A stretch of 36,649 bases of DNA from Zoogloea sp. (GCA_009026175.1 WBTZ01000042.1:1-36649), one strand, 5' to 3'. Counted from the first letter of the stretch, positions 1-7,063 are shown. The notes: generated by a model not told the origin, from the letters alone. Translations and numbers: made by a program.

Positions 1-361
1 CCCCTTTCTTCCCCCTCCCAACCTTCGATCTTTCGCTCTTCTTCTTCAGCCCCAGCGCAGCCACCTGATCGGAATTCGGCCCGTACAGTGCGCGGGTTTC
101 GTTCTTGATGCCGAGGATCACGTCGTGGAGGTCGCGGCGGGCTTTGGCGAGGGCGTCGGCTGCGGCATCGGCGGCGGCTTGGGAGGTGATGGCGGTGAGT
201 TCGGCGTCGCGCAGGGTCTTATAGGCCAAGTCAGCGACCTCGCGGCTGTGGGCGGGGTTGTTGGAGCGGTAGTCGGTCAGGGCGGTGAAGGCGAGGTAGG
301 ACTCGACGTCCTTGAGCGTTTGTTTGGGGGATACCTGGGTGCTTTCGCTGACGTTGTTCAT
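1..361 (-). CDS. Small hypothetical protein, C-terminus cut off by the window edge
   Basis: The reading frame opens at ATG 361-359 and stays open to base 1, so at least 120 residues are present and the stop lies outside the window. A good ribosome site (GGAG, about 6 nt before the ATG) and a promoter-like block at 406-434 support this start. The protein begins MNNVSESTQ, is soluble and helical, and has an Ala-rich stretch around residues 55-75. It ends in a very basic tail containing ALGLKKKSERSK. From memory, short hypothetical proteins of several environmental bacteria end in a similar LGLKKKSER tail, but I cannot name a function. No signal peptide or membrane segment is visible. The upstream block is nearly duplicated in front of the M28 lipoprotein gene, hinting at shared regulation. 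The frame and start are well supported; the role is unknown. Confidence 0.75.
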   Translation of the reverse strand, partial: MNNVSESTQVSPKQTLKDVESYLAFTALTDYRSNNPAHSREVADLAYKTLRDAELTAITSQAAADAAADALAKARRDLHDVILGIKNETRALYGPNSDQVAALGLKKKSERSKVGRGKKG

Positions 362-405
362 GCTGTCTCCTGATGTGTTGTGGGTGTGTGCCGGGGCACG
401 TGTTG

Positions 406-449
406 ATACTAGGATCCCATATGCATACATTCAAGACATCAGCATTTTC
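406..449 (-). promoter_or_regulatory. Promoter-like block C (sigma70-type), upstream of the first gene
   Basis: On the minus strand a -35 box TTGAAT (434-429) is followed by a 17 bp spacer and a -10 box TAGTAT (411-406). This would start transcription near 399, about 38 nt before the ATG at 361. A GAAAATGC motif (449-442) lies exactly 30 bp upstream of the -10. The block from about 402 to 540 is closely matched, without gaps around the promoter, by 3265-3403. The boxes are read by eye; the duplication is what makes the call credible. Confidence 0.5.
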
Positions 450-574
450 GAAACACTATTTTCCAGTTGGCGATGGCTGTGCCGGGTAGCCGGAGGGGGG
501 TTGCAGGGGCGCGGATACGGGATGCGTGGGGGCTTGCCTTTGATGCGGCGCTATTGGCCCCCAGGCTGGAGCTC

Positions 575-3199
575 TTATTTCAGGCTCGTACCTTCTTCAA
601 GCCCATGCCTTTCGCGGAGATGCTGAGGCGACAGGCGGGTAGCGCTGGCGGCTTGCGTGGTCACCTTCTGCGCGCTGGCCAGGGACAGATCGGGTCGCAT
701 GGCGAAGTGCCATGCCGCGGCGAGCACCGCGGGCACGTTGAAGCGGAAGGCGCTGTTGTCGGCGTTGGCGAGGACATCGCAGCTTTTGTGATAGCAGGGG
801 TCGTAGGCCACGCCGCTGGTGCCGCCCCACAGCGCAGCCTCCTGTACCGACTTGATGCCGTCGTGGCCGGTGAAGATACCGCCGACGGGGATTCCGGCAG
901 ACATGAACGATAGCTGGTCTGTCGACAGCCGCAGATCCACGCCGAGCGGCTGAACGCCCTGCCTCCGGTAGTAGTCTCCGAGCACGCTCTCGATCTCGCC
1001 GGAGCCCGGCGGCCCGGCATAGCCACTGCGCGATCCGTCGCCGTCGTACACAAAGAACCCGGCGTTGGGCGAGCCGATCATGTCGAAGTTCAGGTAGAGC
1101 GCCAGGGCTTCCTTCTGCGCGGGCGAAAGCGCCCCGACGTAGAACTGTGATCCCAGGTCGCCCAGCTCTTCGGCGCCCCACAGTGCGATACGGACGGTGT
1201 TGTAAGGCCTGGATCTGGCCAGTTGTGCGGCCGCCTCGAGCAGTGCGGCCACGCCGCTCCCGTTGTCGTTGATGCCCGGCCCGGCATTCACCGAATCGAG
1301 ATGGGCGCCCAGCATCACCACGCGCCCGGGCTTGGAGCCCGCCAGCTCGGCGATGACATTGCTGCTGCGGATGTTGCCGCGGACGGTCTGCGCCTCCAGG
1401 CGCATCCTGAGCCCGGCCGTCCGGGCCAGACGCTCGCCGTCCTCCTGCGAGATGGAGACGACCGGGATGTTCGGAGTGAAGTCGGCCAGCAGGTTGATCC
1501 TGAGTTCGCCCTCCACATTGTTGTAGAACACGACCCCGCTGGCACCTGCCAGGTAGGCGTTGTGCGCCTTCACCGGAAAGGTACAGTCGCCACGCTTGAT
1601 CAGGGCGATGTTGCCCACGGGAAAGCCGGCAAAGGCCGCGGCGGTGCATCCTGTTGCCGAAGAAGGCTGAGCGACGGCGGCCGTTGTGCTGCCGCTCCCG
1701 GAATACAGCGCAATGACCTTGGCCAGGCTGCCGCTGCCCGCAGCCGGGGCGACCTGTTCCAGGCGGCCCGGGGTAACCCAGTAGAACCCGTCAAAGTTGA
1801 AATACTGCCGATTCACCGTGAAGCCGGCGTTCTGCAGGGCGCGCTCGGCATAGGACGCCGACTCGTCGAAGCCCGTCGATCCGGCGGCGCGGTGACCGCC
1901 GTTGGCGTCGGCAATGGCCTGCAGCGCAACGAGATGCTTGCGGGCTGCGGCCGCGGTCGTGTTTGTCAGGTCCGCGCGAAGCACCGCAAAGCCCTTGCTG
2001 CTGGACAAAGTGTCCTCGTAGTAGTCTCTCCATCGAGCCACAGAGATATACAACGCGTTGTCTGGCCCCATCGCCAGCGCGTCAGGCAAGCGCAGTCGAC
2101 CAGGCAAGGCCCCGGTTGCCACAGTCCCGCCGATGACGTAGGCGCTGAAGCCCGATACGCTCGTATCCGGCACATTTGCGGGTAGCGCACCGATCACCGT
2201 GCTGACGCTTCCGTCCGGCGCTATCTTCCTGATGGCCTCGTTGAACACGTCAGACACATAGACGTTCCCGACACTGTCCACGGCGATGCCTTCCGCATAC
2301 CTGAACCGAGCCGCGTCGGCAGGCCCGTCCACTGCACCGATGGCGCCGCTGGTCGTTGATCCTGCCAGGGTCGACGCATGGCCCGCCGTGTCGATCTTGA
2401 GCACCGAAGAGCTGTTGTAAGACCCGCGGCACCGGTCGACGCACACCATCGTGCTGCCCGTCTTTACCGTAAGGTAGAGCGACCCGACCGAGTCGACAGC
2501 CATTCGACCCGGAATGGAAGACGCATCCAGCAAGCCGCCGGCAACGCTGTGCACCTCTCCGGTCGTCAACAACTTGCGCACTTGTCGGCCATAACCGCGG
2601 CCGACGCCGAAGTTGTCCACGACGAAGACGTTTCCGCCACGGTCCACCGCAATCTCGCGGGGCGCCATCCAGCGCACCGAGTCCGCCGGGCCGTCAGTGA
2701 AGGCCGCTGCGCCCGCAACCCCGGATACGGTGATGACCTGCCCTGATGGGCTCACCTTCCGGATGACCGCATTGCCCGTGTCGCTCACGAACAGGTTTCC
2801 ATCCCTGTCCGATGCCACCCCGTAGATCCTGTTGAAGCGGGCCGCCGCCCCATTGCCATCGCTGTGACCGCAGATGCCACCCACGAAGTCCTGCACCACC
2901 TTGTCGGGGCCGACACGCTTGATTGCGCAGTCGTAGGCCAGGTACAGCACACCCGAGGGGGCCACCGTCATGGTCGTGAAGTACTGGTCGTCGGACTTTG
3001 ACAACCAGGGCCCGCGCTCTGAGTCCGGATCACCGATCACGATGGATAGCGTTCCCTGGACTGTCGGTGTCCCACCTGGCGCGGGGGGCTCGCCGGTTGT
3101 GCCAGCCCCATCACCGCCCCCGCCGCCACACGACGCCAGGAGGACTGCACCGATCAAGACAACCATCTCAGCGGCACGCCTGCCGTTCAACACCTTCAT
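575..3199 (-). CDS. Secreted lipoprotein: NHL-type beta-propeller fused to PA domain and M28 zinc aminopeptidase
   Basis: This 874-residue protein starts at ATG 3199. The frame extends further upstream to a GTG at 3262, but that lies at the predicted transcription start, and GAGAGAGGG sits before ATG 3199. A lipoprotein signal ends LLASC (Cys24) and is followed by a Gly/Pro linker. Residues about 70-400 carry NHL-like blades (for example VASDRDGNLFVSDTGN and IAVDSVGNVYVSD). Residues about 415-480 resemble the N-terminal extension of PA-containing M28 peptidases, and 500-600 a PA domain. The peptidase at about 610-835 retains the two-zinc set: His633 (GAHLDS), Asp645 (GINDNGSG), Glu677/Glu678 (GAEELG), Asp706 (NFDMIG) and His804 (DPCYHKSCD). 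An active exported aminopeptidase, probably outer-membrane anchored or secreted, is likely. The propeller fusion is uncommon to my knowledge and may hold the enzyme to a substrate or surface. It appears monocistronic. Confidence 0.88.
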   Translation of the reverse strand: MKVLNGRRAAEMVVLIGAVLLASCGGGGGDGAGTTGEPPAPGGTPTVQGTLSIVIGDPDSERGPWLSKSDDQYFTTMTVAPSGVLYLAYDCAIKRVGPDKVVQDFVGGICGHSDGNGAAARFNRIYGVASDRDGNLFVSDTGNAVIRKVSPSGQVITVSGVAGAAAFTDGPADSVRWMAPREIAVDRGGNVFVVDNFGVGRGYGRQVRKLLTTGEVHSVAGGLLDASSIPGRMAVDSVGSLYLTVKTGSTMVCVDRCRGSYNSSSVLKIDTAGHASTLAGSTTSGAIGAVDGPADAARFRYAEGIAVDSVGNVYVSDVFNEAIRKIAPDGSVSTVIGALPANVPDTSVSGFSAYVIGGTVATGALPGRLRLPDALAMGPDNALYISVARWRDYYEDTLSSSKGFAVLRADLTNTTAAAARKHLVALQAIADANGGHRAAGSTGFDESASYAERALQNAGFTVNRQYFNFDGFYWVTPGRLEQVAPAAGSGSLAKVIALYSGSGSTTAAVAQPSSATGCTAAAFAGFPVGNIALIKRGDCTFPVKAHNAYLAGASGVVFYNNVEGELRINLLADFTPNIPVVSISQEDGERLARTAGLRMRLEAQTVRGNIRSSNVIAELAGSKPGRVVMLGAHLDSVNAGPGINDNGSGVAALLEAAAQLARSRPYNTVRIALWGAEELGDLGSQFYVGALSPAQKEALALYLNFDMIGSPNAGFFVYDGDGSRSGYAGPPGSGEIESVLGDYYRRQGVQPLGVDLRLSTDQLSFMSAGIPVGGIFTGHDGIKSVQEAALWGGTSGVAYDPCYHKSCDVLANADNSAFRFNVPAVLAAAWHFAMRPDLSLASAQKVTTQAASATRLSPQHLRERHGLEEGTSLK

Positions 3200-3268
3200 T
3201 CCGAGCCCTCTCTCAACAGAAACCGCCATTGCACGATGTGTCGTGGCCAGGTTCCACAGCACGCGCAG

Positions 3269-3312
3269 ATACTAGAATCCCATCTGCATTCCCACAAGAC
3301 AAAAGCATTCTC
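3269..3312 (-). promoter_or_regulatory. Promoter-like block D, upstream of the M28 lipoprotein gene
   Basis: On the minus strand a -35-like TTGTGG (3297-3292) is followed by a 17 bp spacer and -10 TAGTAT (3274-3269). Transcription would start near 3262, about 63 nt before ATG 3199. The motif GAGAATGC (3312-3305) lies 30 bp upstream of the -10, as in block C. Upstream of it, GGAGAA occurs twice 14 bp apart, and block C has the same arrangement (GGAAAA...CGAAAA). Similarity to block C covers about 135 bp. Confidence 0.5.
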
Positions 3313-3426
3313 CAAACACTGTTCTCCAGTGTGTGATGGAGGCGCCGGGTGGCCGGTGGGGTGTTGTGGGGCGACGGATGCGCGGTGCGCGAGGGCTTGT
3401 TTGAGATCCGGAGCCGGTTTACTCGA

Positions 3427-3792
3427 TCAAGCGGCGGCGGATTTGAGTTCCGGGGTGTCGGATTTGAGTTCCGCGGGTCCGGATCTCAATTCCGCGGCAG
3501 CGGATGTCAAATCCGCGGGTCCGGAACTCAATTCCGGCGCTGCGGATTTGAGTTCCGGGGTGCCGGATTTGAATTCCGGAGGTCCGGATCTCAATTCCGT
3601 GACAGCGGATCTCAAATCCGCGGGTCCGGATCTCAATTCCGGTGCGGCGGATTTGAGTTCCGGGTGTGCGTGATCGAGATCGCGGGGCGATGCCGGGCCC
3701 TCGGGTGTCCGGTACATCAGCAGCAACAGTTTGTAGGCCACCGAACACGTGGCCACCACGATGCCGACGGTAGCGAGGATGGCGTCCAGCAT
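3427..3792 (-). CDS. Membrane-anchored heptad-repeat protein (11 x 7 residues), novel
   Basis: ATG 3792 has a strong AAGGAG ribosome site about 8 nt upstream and opens a 121-residue frame. The N-terminus (residues 1-27, LDAILATVGIVVATC...LLLLMY) is one hydrophobic segment without a cleavage site, so it is a likely membrane anchor. Residues 28-42 form a short linker. Residues 43-119 are eleven uninterrupted heptads of the form x-P/A-E/D-L-K/R-S-A/G, followed by AA and the stop. One Leu per heptad at a fixed place suggests a regular fold, but the frequent Pro argues against a classical coiled coil. I recognise no family. The frame also runs open upstream to 4137, but that extension crosses a REP pair and the promoter block and lacks a better start. 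The promoter block at 3852-3906 is a near copy of the one before cydA, and cydX ends only about 240 bp upstream, so co-regulation with the cytochrome bd operon is possible. Confidence 0.7.
   Translation of the reverse strand: MLDAILATVGIVVATCSVAYKLLLLMYRTPEGPASPRDLDHAHPELKSAAPELRSGPADLRSAVTELRSGPPEFKSGTPELKSAAPELSSGPADLTSAAAELRSGPAELKSDTPELKSAAA
3439..3669. repeat. 11 x 21 bp tandem repeat with near-palindromic core
   Basis: Eleven units of exactly 21 bp start at 3439 and every 21 bp to 3649. Each begins with a 13 bp core GGAnnTnAnnTCC that is close to its own reverse complement, followed by an 8 bp linker such as GCGGGTCC or GGGGTGTC. Core versions alternate between GGATTTGAGTTCC and GGATCTCAATTCC types, which are almost inverted copies of each other. 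The unit length keeps the heptad frame of the overlapping minus-strand gene. It also equals two turns of B-DNA, so all cores face the same side of the helix. Confidence 0.9.
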
Positions 3793-3851
3793 GAGAGCAA
3801 CTCCTTGGTTGCCGGCAGGAGGGTCGATGCCGGCAGATGACGAACAGGGAG

Positions 3852-3906
3852 ATGATATGAATTCTGTGCCGGGTGCGGCATGACAAATCCAGATGTGTGC
3901 ATTCTC
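3852..3906 (-). promoter_or_regulatory. Promoter-like block A, upstream of the heptad-repeat gene
   Basis: On the minus strand a -10-like TATCAT (3857-3852) lies 41 bp downstream of GAGAATGC (3906-3899). No good -35 stands 17 bp before it (TGCCGC), so an activator-dependent promoter is possible. An alternative pairing is TTGAGA with TGTCAT at 17 bp. A small inverted repeat, GCCG-CACC-CGGC, lies between. Transcription from TATCAT would give a leader of about 53 nt. About 140 bp here (from 3824) match 6771 onward, upstream of cydA. Confidence 0.35.
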
Positions 3907-3964
3907 AAAAGGAGATTGACAGGCGCTCCATCCGGGGGCGGAGATCGTTCCACCGGGAGTCAGT

Positions 3965-4031
3965 GTAGGGGCGGCTTCAGCCGCCCATCGTGCGTTGCTT
4001 GGCGTCCGCGGGCGGCTGAAGCCGCCCCTAC
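3965..4031. repeat. REP pair (BIME-like) after the cyd operon
   Basis: GTAG followed by the palindrome GGGCGGCTTCAGCCGCCC (within 3965-3986) faces its reverse complement ending CCCCTAC (4010-4031), with 23 bp between them. The GTAG head plus GC-rich hairpin is the layout recognised by REP-associated tyrosine transposases. The pair lies immediately downstream of the last cyd gene and may cap its transcript. Confidence 0.9.
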
Positions 4032-4034
4032 ACG

Positions 4035-4202
4035 TCAGGCGGATGTGGTCAGGCCAGCGAGCTTCATCAGCAGGCGCATCAGCCAGGCGACGACGCCGAG
4101 GGAGAGGACGCTCGCGGTCCAGATTGCCAGCAGCCACCCAAGCTGGCGCAGGCGTGAGGGTGGCTGGGGTGGCGTGCCGGGCTTGTGTGTTGCGCCGCGC
4201 AT
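4035..4202 (-). CDS. Small cytochrome bd subunit, DUF2474-like (CydX-type role)
   Basis: A 55-residue frame begins at ATG 4202-4200, which overlaps the cydB stop by one base (TGATG) and so implies translational coupling. After a basic, Pro-rich N-terminus (residues 1-20) comes one membrane helix, roughly GWLLAIWTASVLSLGVVAWL, then LMRLLMKLAGL. Length, position after cydAB and the LGW-IW-ASVL-LG-VA pattern fit the DUF2474 single-helix proteins that accompany cyanide-insensitive bd oxidases. By analogy with CydX it probably stabilises the CydAB haems, but that role is inferred. A REP pair follows directly. Confidence 0.8.
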   Translation of the reverse strand: MRGATHKPGTPPQPPSRLRQLGWLLAIWTASVLSLGVVAWLMRLLMKLAGLTTSA

Positions 4203-5209
4203 CAGTGATAGCCCTCGCCGGGATCGACCTTGCCGCGGAAAACGTAGTAGCTCCAGGCTGTGTACATCAGGATCAGCGGGATGATCAGCAGCGCGCCGAC
4301 CAGGGCGAAGCCCATGCTCTGCAAAGGAGCCGCGGCCTCCCGGATCGAGATGGCCGGCGGGATGATGTTGGGCCAGATGCTGATGCCGAGCCCGCTGTAG
4401 CCCAGGAAGACGAGGAAGAGGGTCAGCACGAAGGGGGCAGCGTTCGGCTGCTTGTCGAGTTGTTTGAGCAGCTGCCAGACGGTGGCCACCACGAGCAGCG
4501 GCACCGGCATGAACCACGGCAGGTTGCTTCCGTTGAACCAACGGGCAGCGATCGCCTCGTGGGCGAGGGGCGTCCACAGGCTGATGACGCCGATGACCGC
4601 CGCCAGCGCCCAGATCAGCGGGCGGGCCAGGGCGATCATGCGGGCCTGCAGATCGCCGGCGGTCTTCATGATCAGCCAGGTGCAGCCGAGCAGTGCATAC
4701 GTCATGACCAGCCCGAGGCCGGTGAACAGCGAGAACGGCGTGAGCCAGTCGAACACGCCCCCGGCATAGGCGTGATCGACGACGCGGATGCCCTGGATGA
4801 AGCCGCCCAGGGTGACGCCCTGGCAGAAGGTCGCGACGAGCGAGCCGCCGATGAAGGCCTTGTCCCACCAGGGGCGGTGCGCCTCGTCGGCCTTGAAGCG
4901 GAACTCGAAGGCCACGCCGCGGAAGATCAGGCCGAGCAGCATGAGCATCAGGGGCAGGTAGAAGGCGGTGAGGATCACCGAATAGGCGAGCGGAAAGGCC
5001 GCCAGCAGGCCTGCCCCGCCCAGCACCAGCCAGGTTTCGTTGCCGTCCCACACCGGCGCGACGGAATTCATCATGACGTCGCGGTCGGTCTTGTCGGGCA
5101 GGAAGGGATAGAGCAGGCCGATGCCCAGATCGAAGCCGTCCATGACGACGTACATCATGACCCCGAACAGGATGATCACGGCCCAGATCAGCGGCAGATC
5201 GATACCCAT
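4202..5209 (-). CDS. cydB: Cytochrome bd-type quinol oxidase subunit II
   Basis: The 335-residue integral membrane protein starts MGIDLPLIWAVI at ATG 5209, only 5 bp after the cydA stop. Typical CydB features are the first helix ending VVMDGFDLGIG, the loop MMNSVAPVWDGNETWLVLGG (about residues 47-66), FRGVAFEFR (about 97-105) and a C-terminal TAWSYYVFRGKV. Length is usual for the family. With CydA it forms the quinol:O2 oxidoreductase core of the inner membrane. A further frame extension upstream overlaps cydA and is not used. The gene can also be called cioB, because its CydA partner has a short Q-loop. Confidence 0.96.
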   Translation of the reverse strand: MGIDLPLIWAVIILFGVMMYVVMDGFDLGIGLLYPFLPDKTDRDVMMNSVAPVWDGNETWLVLGGAGLLAAFPLAYSVILTAFYLPLMLMLLGLIFRGVAFEFRFKADEAHRPWWDKAFIGGSLVATFCQGVTLGGFIQGIRVVDHAYAGGVFDWLTPFSLFTGLGLVMTYALLGCTWLIMKTAGDLQARMIALARPLIWALAAVIGVISLWTPLAHEAIAARWFNGSNLPWFMPVPLLVVATVWQLLKQLDKQPNAAPFVLTLFLVFLGYSGLGISIWPNIIPPAISIREAAAPLQSMGFALVGALLIIPLILMYTAWSYYVFRGKVDPGEGYH

Positions 5210-5214
5210 GGCGT

Positions 5215-6609
5215 TCAGCTCCGTGTGGAAGAAAGGGCGGCGATGCCAGCCGCAGCGGTCGGCGGCGGATGCCCGCCTGCGTGCGCCACCGGCCCATGGC
5301 CGATCAGGCGCAGCAGGTAGCCGACACCGGCGCCAAAAACCATGACATAGACGATGACGAAGAGGGCAAGGCTCACGCCGAGCTGGCCGGCGCCCACCGG
5401 AGACACCGCATCGGCGGTGCGCTGCAGGCCGTACACGACCCAGGGCTGGCGGCCGACCTCGGTGGTGATCCAGCCGGCGAGCAGCGCGACCAGGCCGCTC
5501 GCGCCCATCCACACGGTGACGCGCAGCAGGGGCCGCGACCGGTACAAGGCCCCTCCCCGGCGCGCCGCAAAGGCCCACAGCGCCAGCGCGATGGTCAGCA
5601 TGCCGAGCCCGACCATGATGCGGAAGCTCCAGAACACAATGGTGGAATTCGGGCGGTTCTCCGGCGGGTATTCCTTGAGGCCGGGAAACTGGCCGTCCCA
5701 CGAATGGGTCAGGATCAGGCTGCCCAGGCGCGGGATCTCGAGCGCAAAGCGGGTTGTCTCGTGCTGCATGTCGGGCCAGCCGAAAAGGATCAGCGGTACG
5801 CCGGCCCCGGGTTCGTTTTCCCAATGGCCTTCCATCGCAGCGATCTTCGCCGGTTGGTGCTCGAGCGTGTTGAGGCCGTGGAAGTCGCCCACCACTGCCT
5901 GCAGCGGTGCCACCGCCAGCAGCATCCACATGGCCATCGACAGCATCGTGCGCACGGCCGCGCTGTCGCGACCGCGCAGCAGGTGCCAGGCGGCCGAGGC
6001 GGCGACCAGCAGGGCCGTCGAGATGAAGGCGGCCAGCACCATGTGCACCAGGCGGTAGGGGAAGGAGGGATTGAAGATCACCGCCAGCCAATCCACCGGC
6101 ACCACCCGGCCGTCGATGATCTCGAAGCCCGCGGGGGTCTGCATCCAGCTGTTGGAGGCGAGAATCCAGGTCGCAGAGACCAGCGTGCCGAGCGCGACCA
6201 TTACGGTGGCGAAGAAATGCAGCCCCGGGCCGACGCGCTTCCAGCCGAACAGCATCACACCGAGAAAGCCGGCCTCGAGGAAGAAGGCGGTGAGGACTTC
6301 GTAGGCCAGCAGCGGCCCGGTGATGCCACCGGCGAAGGTGGAGAAGACGCTCCAGTTGGTGCCGAACTGGTAGGCCATGACCAGCCCCGACACCACGCCC
6401 ATGCCGAAATTAACCGAGAATATCTTTGACCAGAAGTGGTAGAGATCGAGGTAAACCTCGCGGCCGGTACGCAGCCAGCACGCTTCAAGCACGGCAAGAA
6501 AGCTCGCCAGGCCGATCGTGATCGCCGGAAACACGATGTGAAACGAAATCGTGAATGCAAACTGGATCCGCGCCAGCGTCAGCGCATCGAACATGTCGAG
6601 CGTATCCAT
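5215..6609 (-). CDS. cydA: Cytochrome bd-type quinol oxidase subunit I, cyanide-insensitive (short Q-loop) type
   Basis: This 464-residue protein starts at ATG 6609 behind GGAGAGG. It reduces O2 to water with electrons from quinol. Haem-associated residues can be placed by homology with E. coli CydA: His24 (ISFHIVFP), Glu104 and Glu112 (AYEVLTAFFLE), His189 (YRLVHMVLA), Lys255 and Glu260 (QPAKIAAME) and probably Met332 (FRIMVG). The GRQPW motif is at 386-390. It is shorter than E. coli CydA (522 residues), mostly in the Q-loop after residue 260, which is the mark of the CIO/CioA subgroup. The operon order is cydA-cydB-DUF2474-like. Promoter block B lies about 190 bp upstream, giving a leader of about 183 nt. 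The alternative symbol is cioA. Confidence 0.96.
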   Translation of the reverse strand: MDTLDMFDALTLARIQFAFTISFHIVFPAITIGLASFLAVLEACWLRTGREVYLDLYHFWSKIFSVNFGMGVVSGLVMAYQFGTNWSVFSTFAGGITGPLLAYEVLTAFFLEAGFLGVMLFGWKRVGPGLHFFATVMVALGTLVSATWILASNSWMQTPAGFEIIDGRVVPVDWLAVIFNPSFPYRLVHMVLAAFISTALLVAASAAWHLLRGRDSAAVRTMLSMAMWMLLAVAPLQAVVGDFHGLNTLEHQPAKIAAMEGHWENEPGAGVPLILFGWPDMQHETTRFALEIPRLGSLILTHSWDGQFPGLKEYPPENRPNSTIVFWSFRIMVGLGMLTIALALWAFAARRGGALYRSRPLLRVTVWMGASGLVALLAGWITTEVGRQPWVVYGLQRTADAVSPVGAGQLGVSLALFVIVYVMVFGAGVGYLLRLIGHGPVAHAGGHPPPTAAAGIAALSSTRS

Positions 6610-6798
6610 GTGAAGCCTCTCCGTTCGTCAAGCCAGTGGGGAGCGCAGGCCTGGCCTGCTTGCCGTGCCGGCCGGGCCTGATGATGGCTGCCAGTACAAC
6701 ACTGCCTGCCCGGCAGGAGCAGATTCAGATCACGCAATTTTTCATGGGTACAGATCGGATGGCGTGAGGCTCGACACCAGCAGATAAAGAACATGGAG

Positions 6799-6853
6799 AT
6801 GATATGGATTCTGAAGCCGATGCGGCATGACAAATCCAGATCGGAGCATTCTC
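6799..6853 (-). promoter_or_regulatory. Promoter-like block B, upstream of cydA
   Basis: On the minus strand a -10-like TATCAT (6804-6799) stands 41 bp downstream of GAGAATGC (6853-6846), exactly as in block A. The shared text includes CTGGATTTGTCATGCCGCA, and the small inverted repeat persists as GCCG-CAT-CGGC. The flanking REP pair is also present in the same relative place, so about 200 bp is duplicated between 3824-4031 and 6771-6973. Of the gene-free stretch 6610-7063, this block, the REP pair and a terminator explain the upper two thirds. I see nothing definite in 6625-6770 beyond short GC-rich hairpins. Confidence 0.35.
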
Positions 6854-6906
6854 AAGAGAAAATTGACGGGTGCGCCATCCGGGGGGAAAGGTACCACTGG
6901 AGCGCT

Positions 6907-6973
6907 GTAGGGGCGGCTTCAGCCGCCCGCAGGTGCCAGATCGAAGTCCGCGGGCGGCTGAAGCCGCCCCTAC
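6907..6973. repeat. REP pair between maoC and cydA
   Basis: A GTAG-headed palindrome (6907-6928) faces its reverse complement (6952-6973) with 23 bp between. The loop sequence (CAGGTGCCAGATCGAAGTCC) resembles that of the pair at 20025-20091. It sits between the maoC terminator and promoter block B. Confidence 0.9.
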
Positions 6974-7006
6974 AGCGCATCCACAGCACCCACACACCCC
7001 GCAAAG

Positions 7007-7035
7007 ACAAAGCCCCCGGCAGGCGGGGGCTTTGT
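7007..7035 (-). terminator. Intrinsic terminator-like hairpin after maoC
   Basis: Arms ACAAAGCCCCC (7007-7017) and GGGGGCTTTGT (7025-7035) form an 11 bp stem with a 7 nt loop, 28 bp after the maoC stop on the minus strand. The stem ends in CTTTGTCTTTG, so the U-tract is modest. Confidence 0.7.
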
Positions 7036-7063
7036 GGGGTGATGCCGCAGCGGGGGCTGGGTA

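Noticed and set aside
3236-3840. Plus-strand frames over the 21 bp repeat (3236-3673 and 3349-3840)
   Set aside because: The repeat is open in most frames. The minus frame has a ribosome site, membrane anchor and promoter block; the plus frames have none.
3427-4137. Longer 236-residue version of the heptad gene starting at 4137
   Set aside because: The extension runs through cydX, a REP pair and the promoter block; ATG 3792 has the ribosome site.
6579-6833. 84-residue minus frame upstream of cydA, with a similar start (MSCR-x2-R-IHIIS) to a minus frame ending at 3419
   Set aside because: The similarity is explained by the duplicated promoter block. The two frames diverge afterwards and overlap cydA and the heptad gene.
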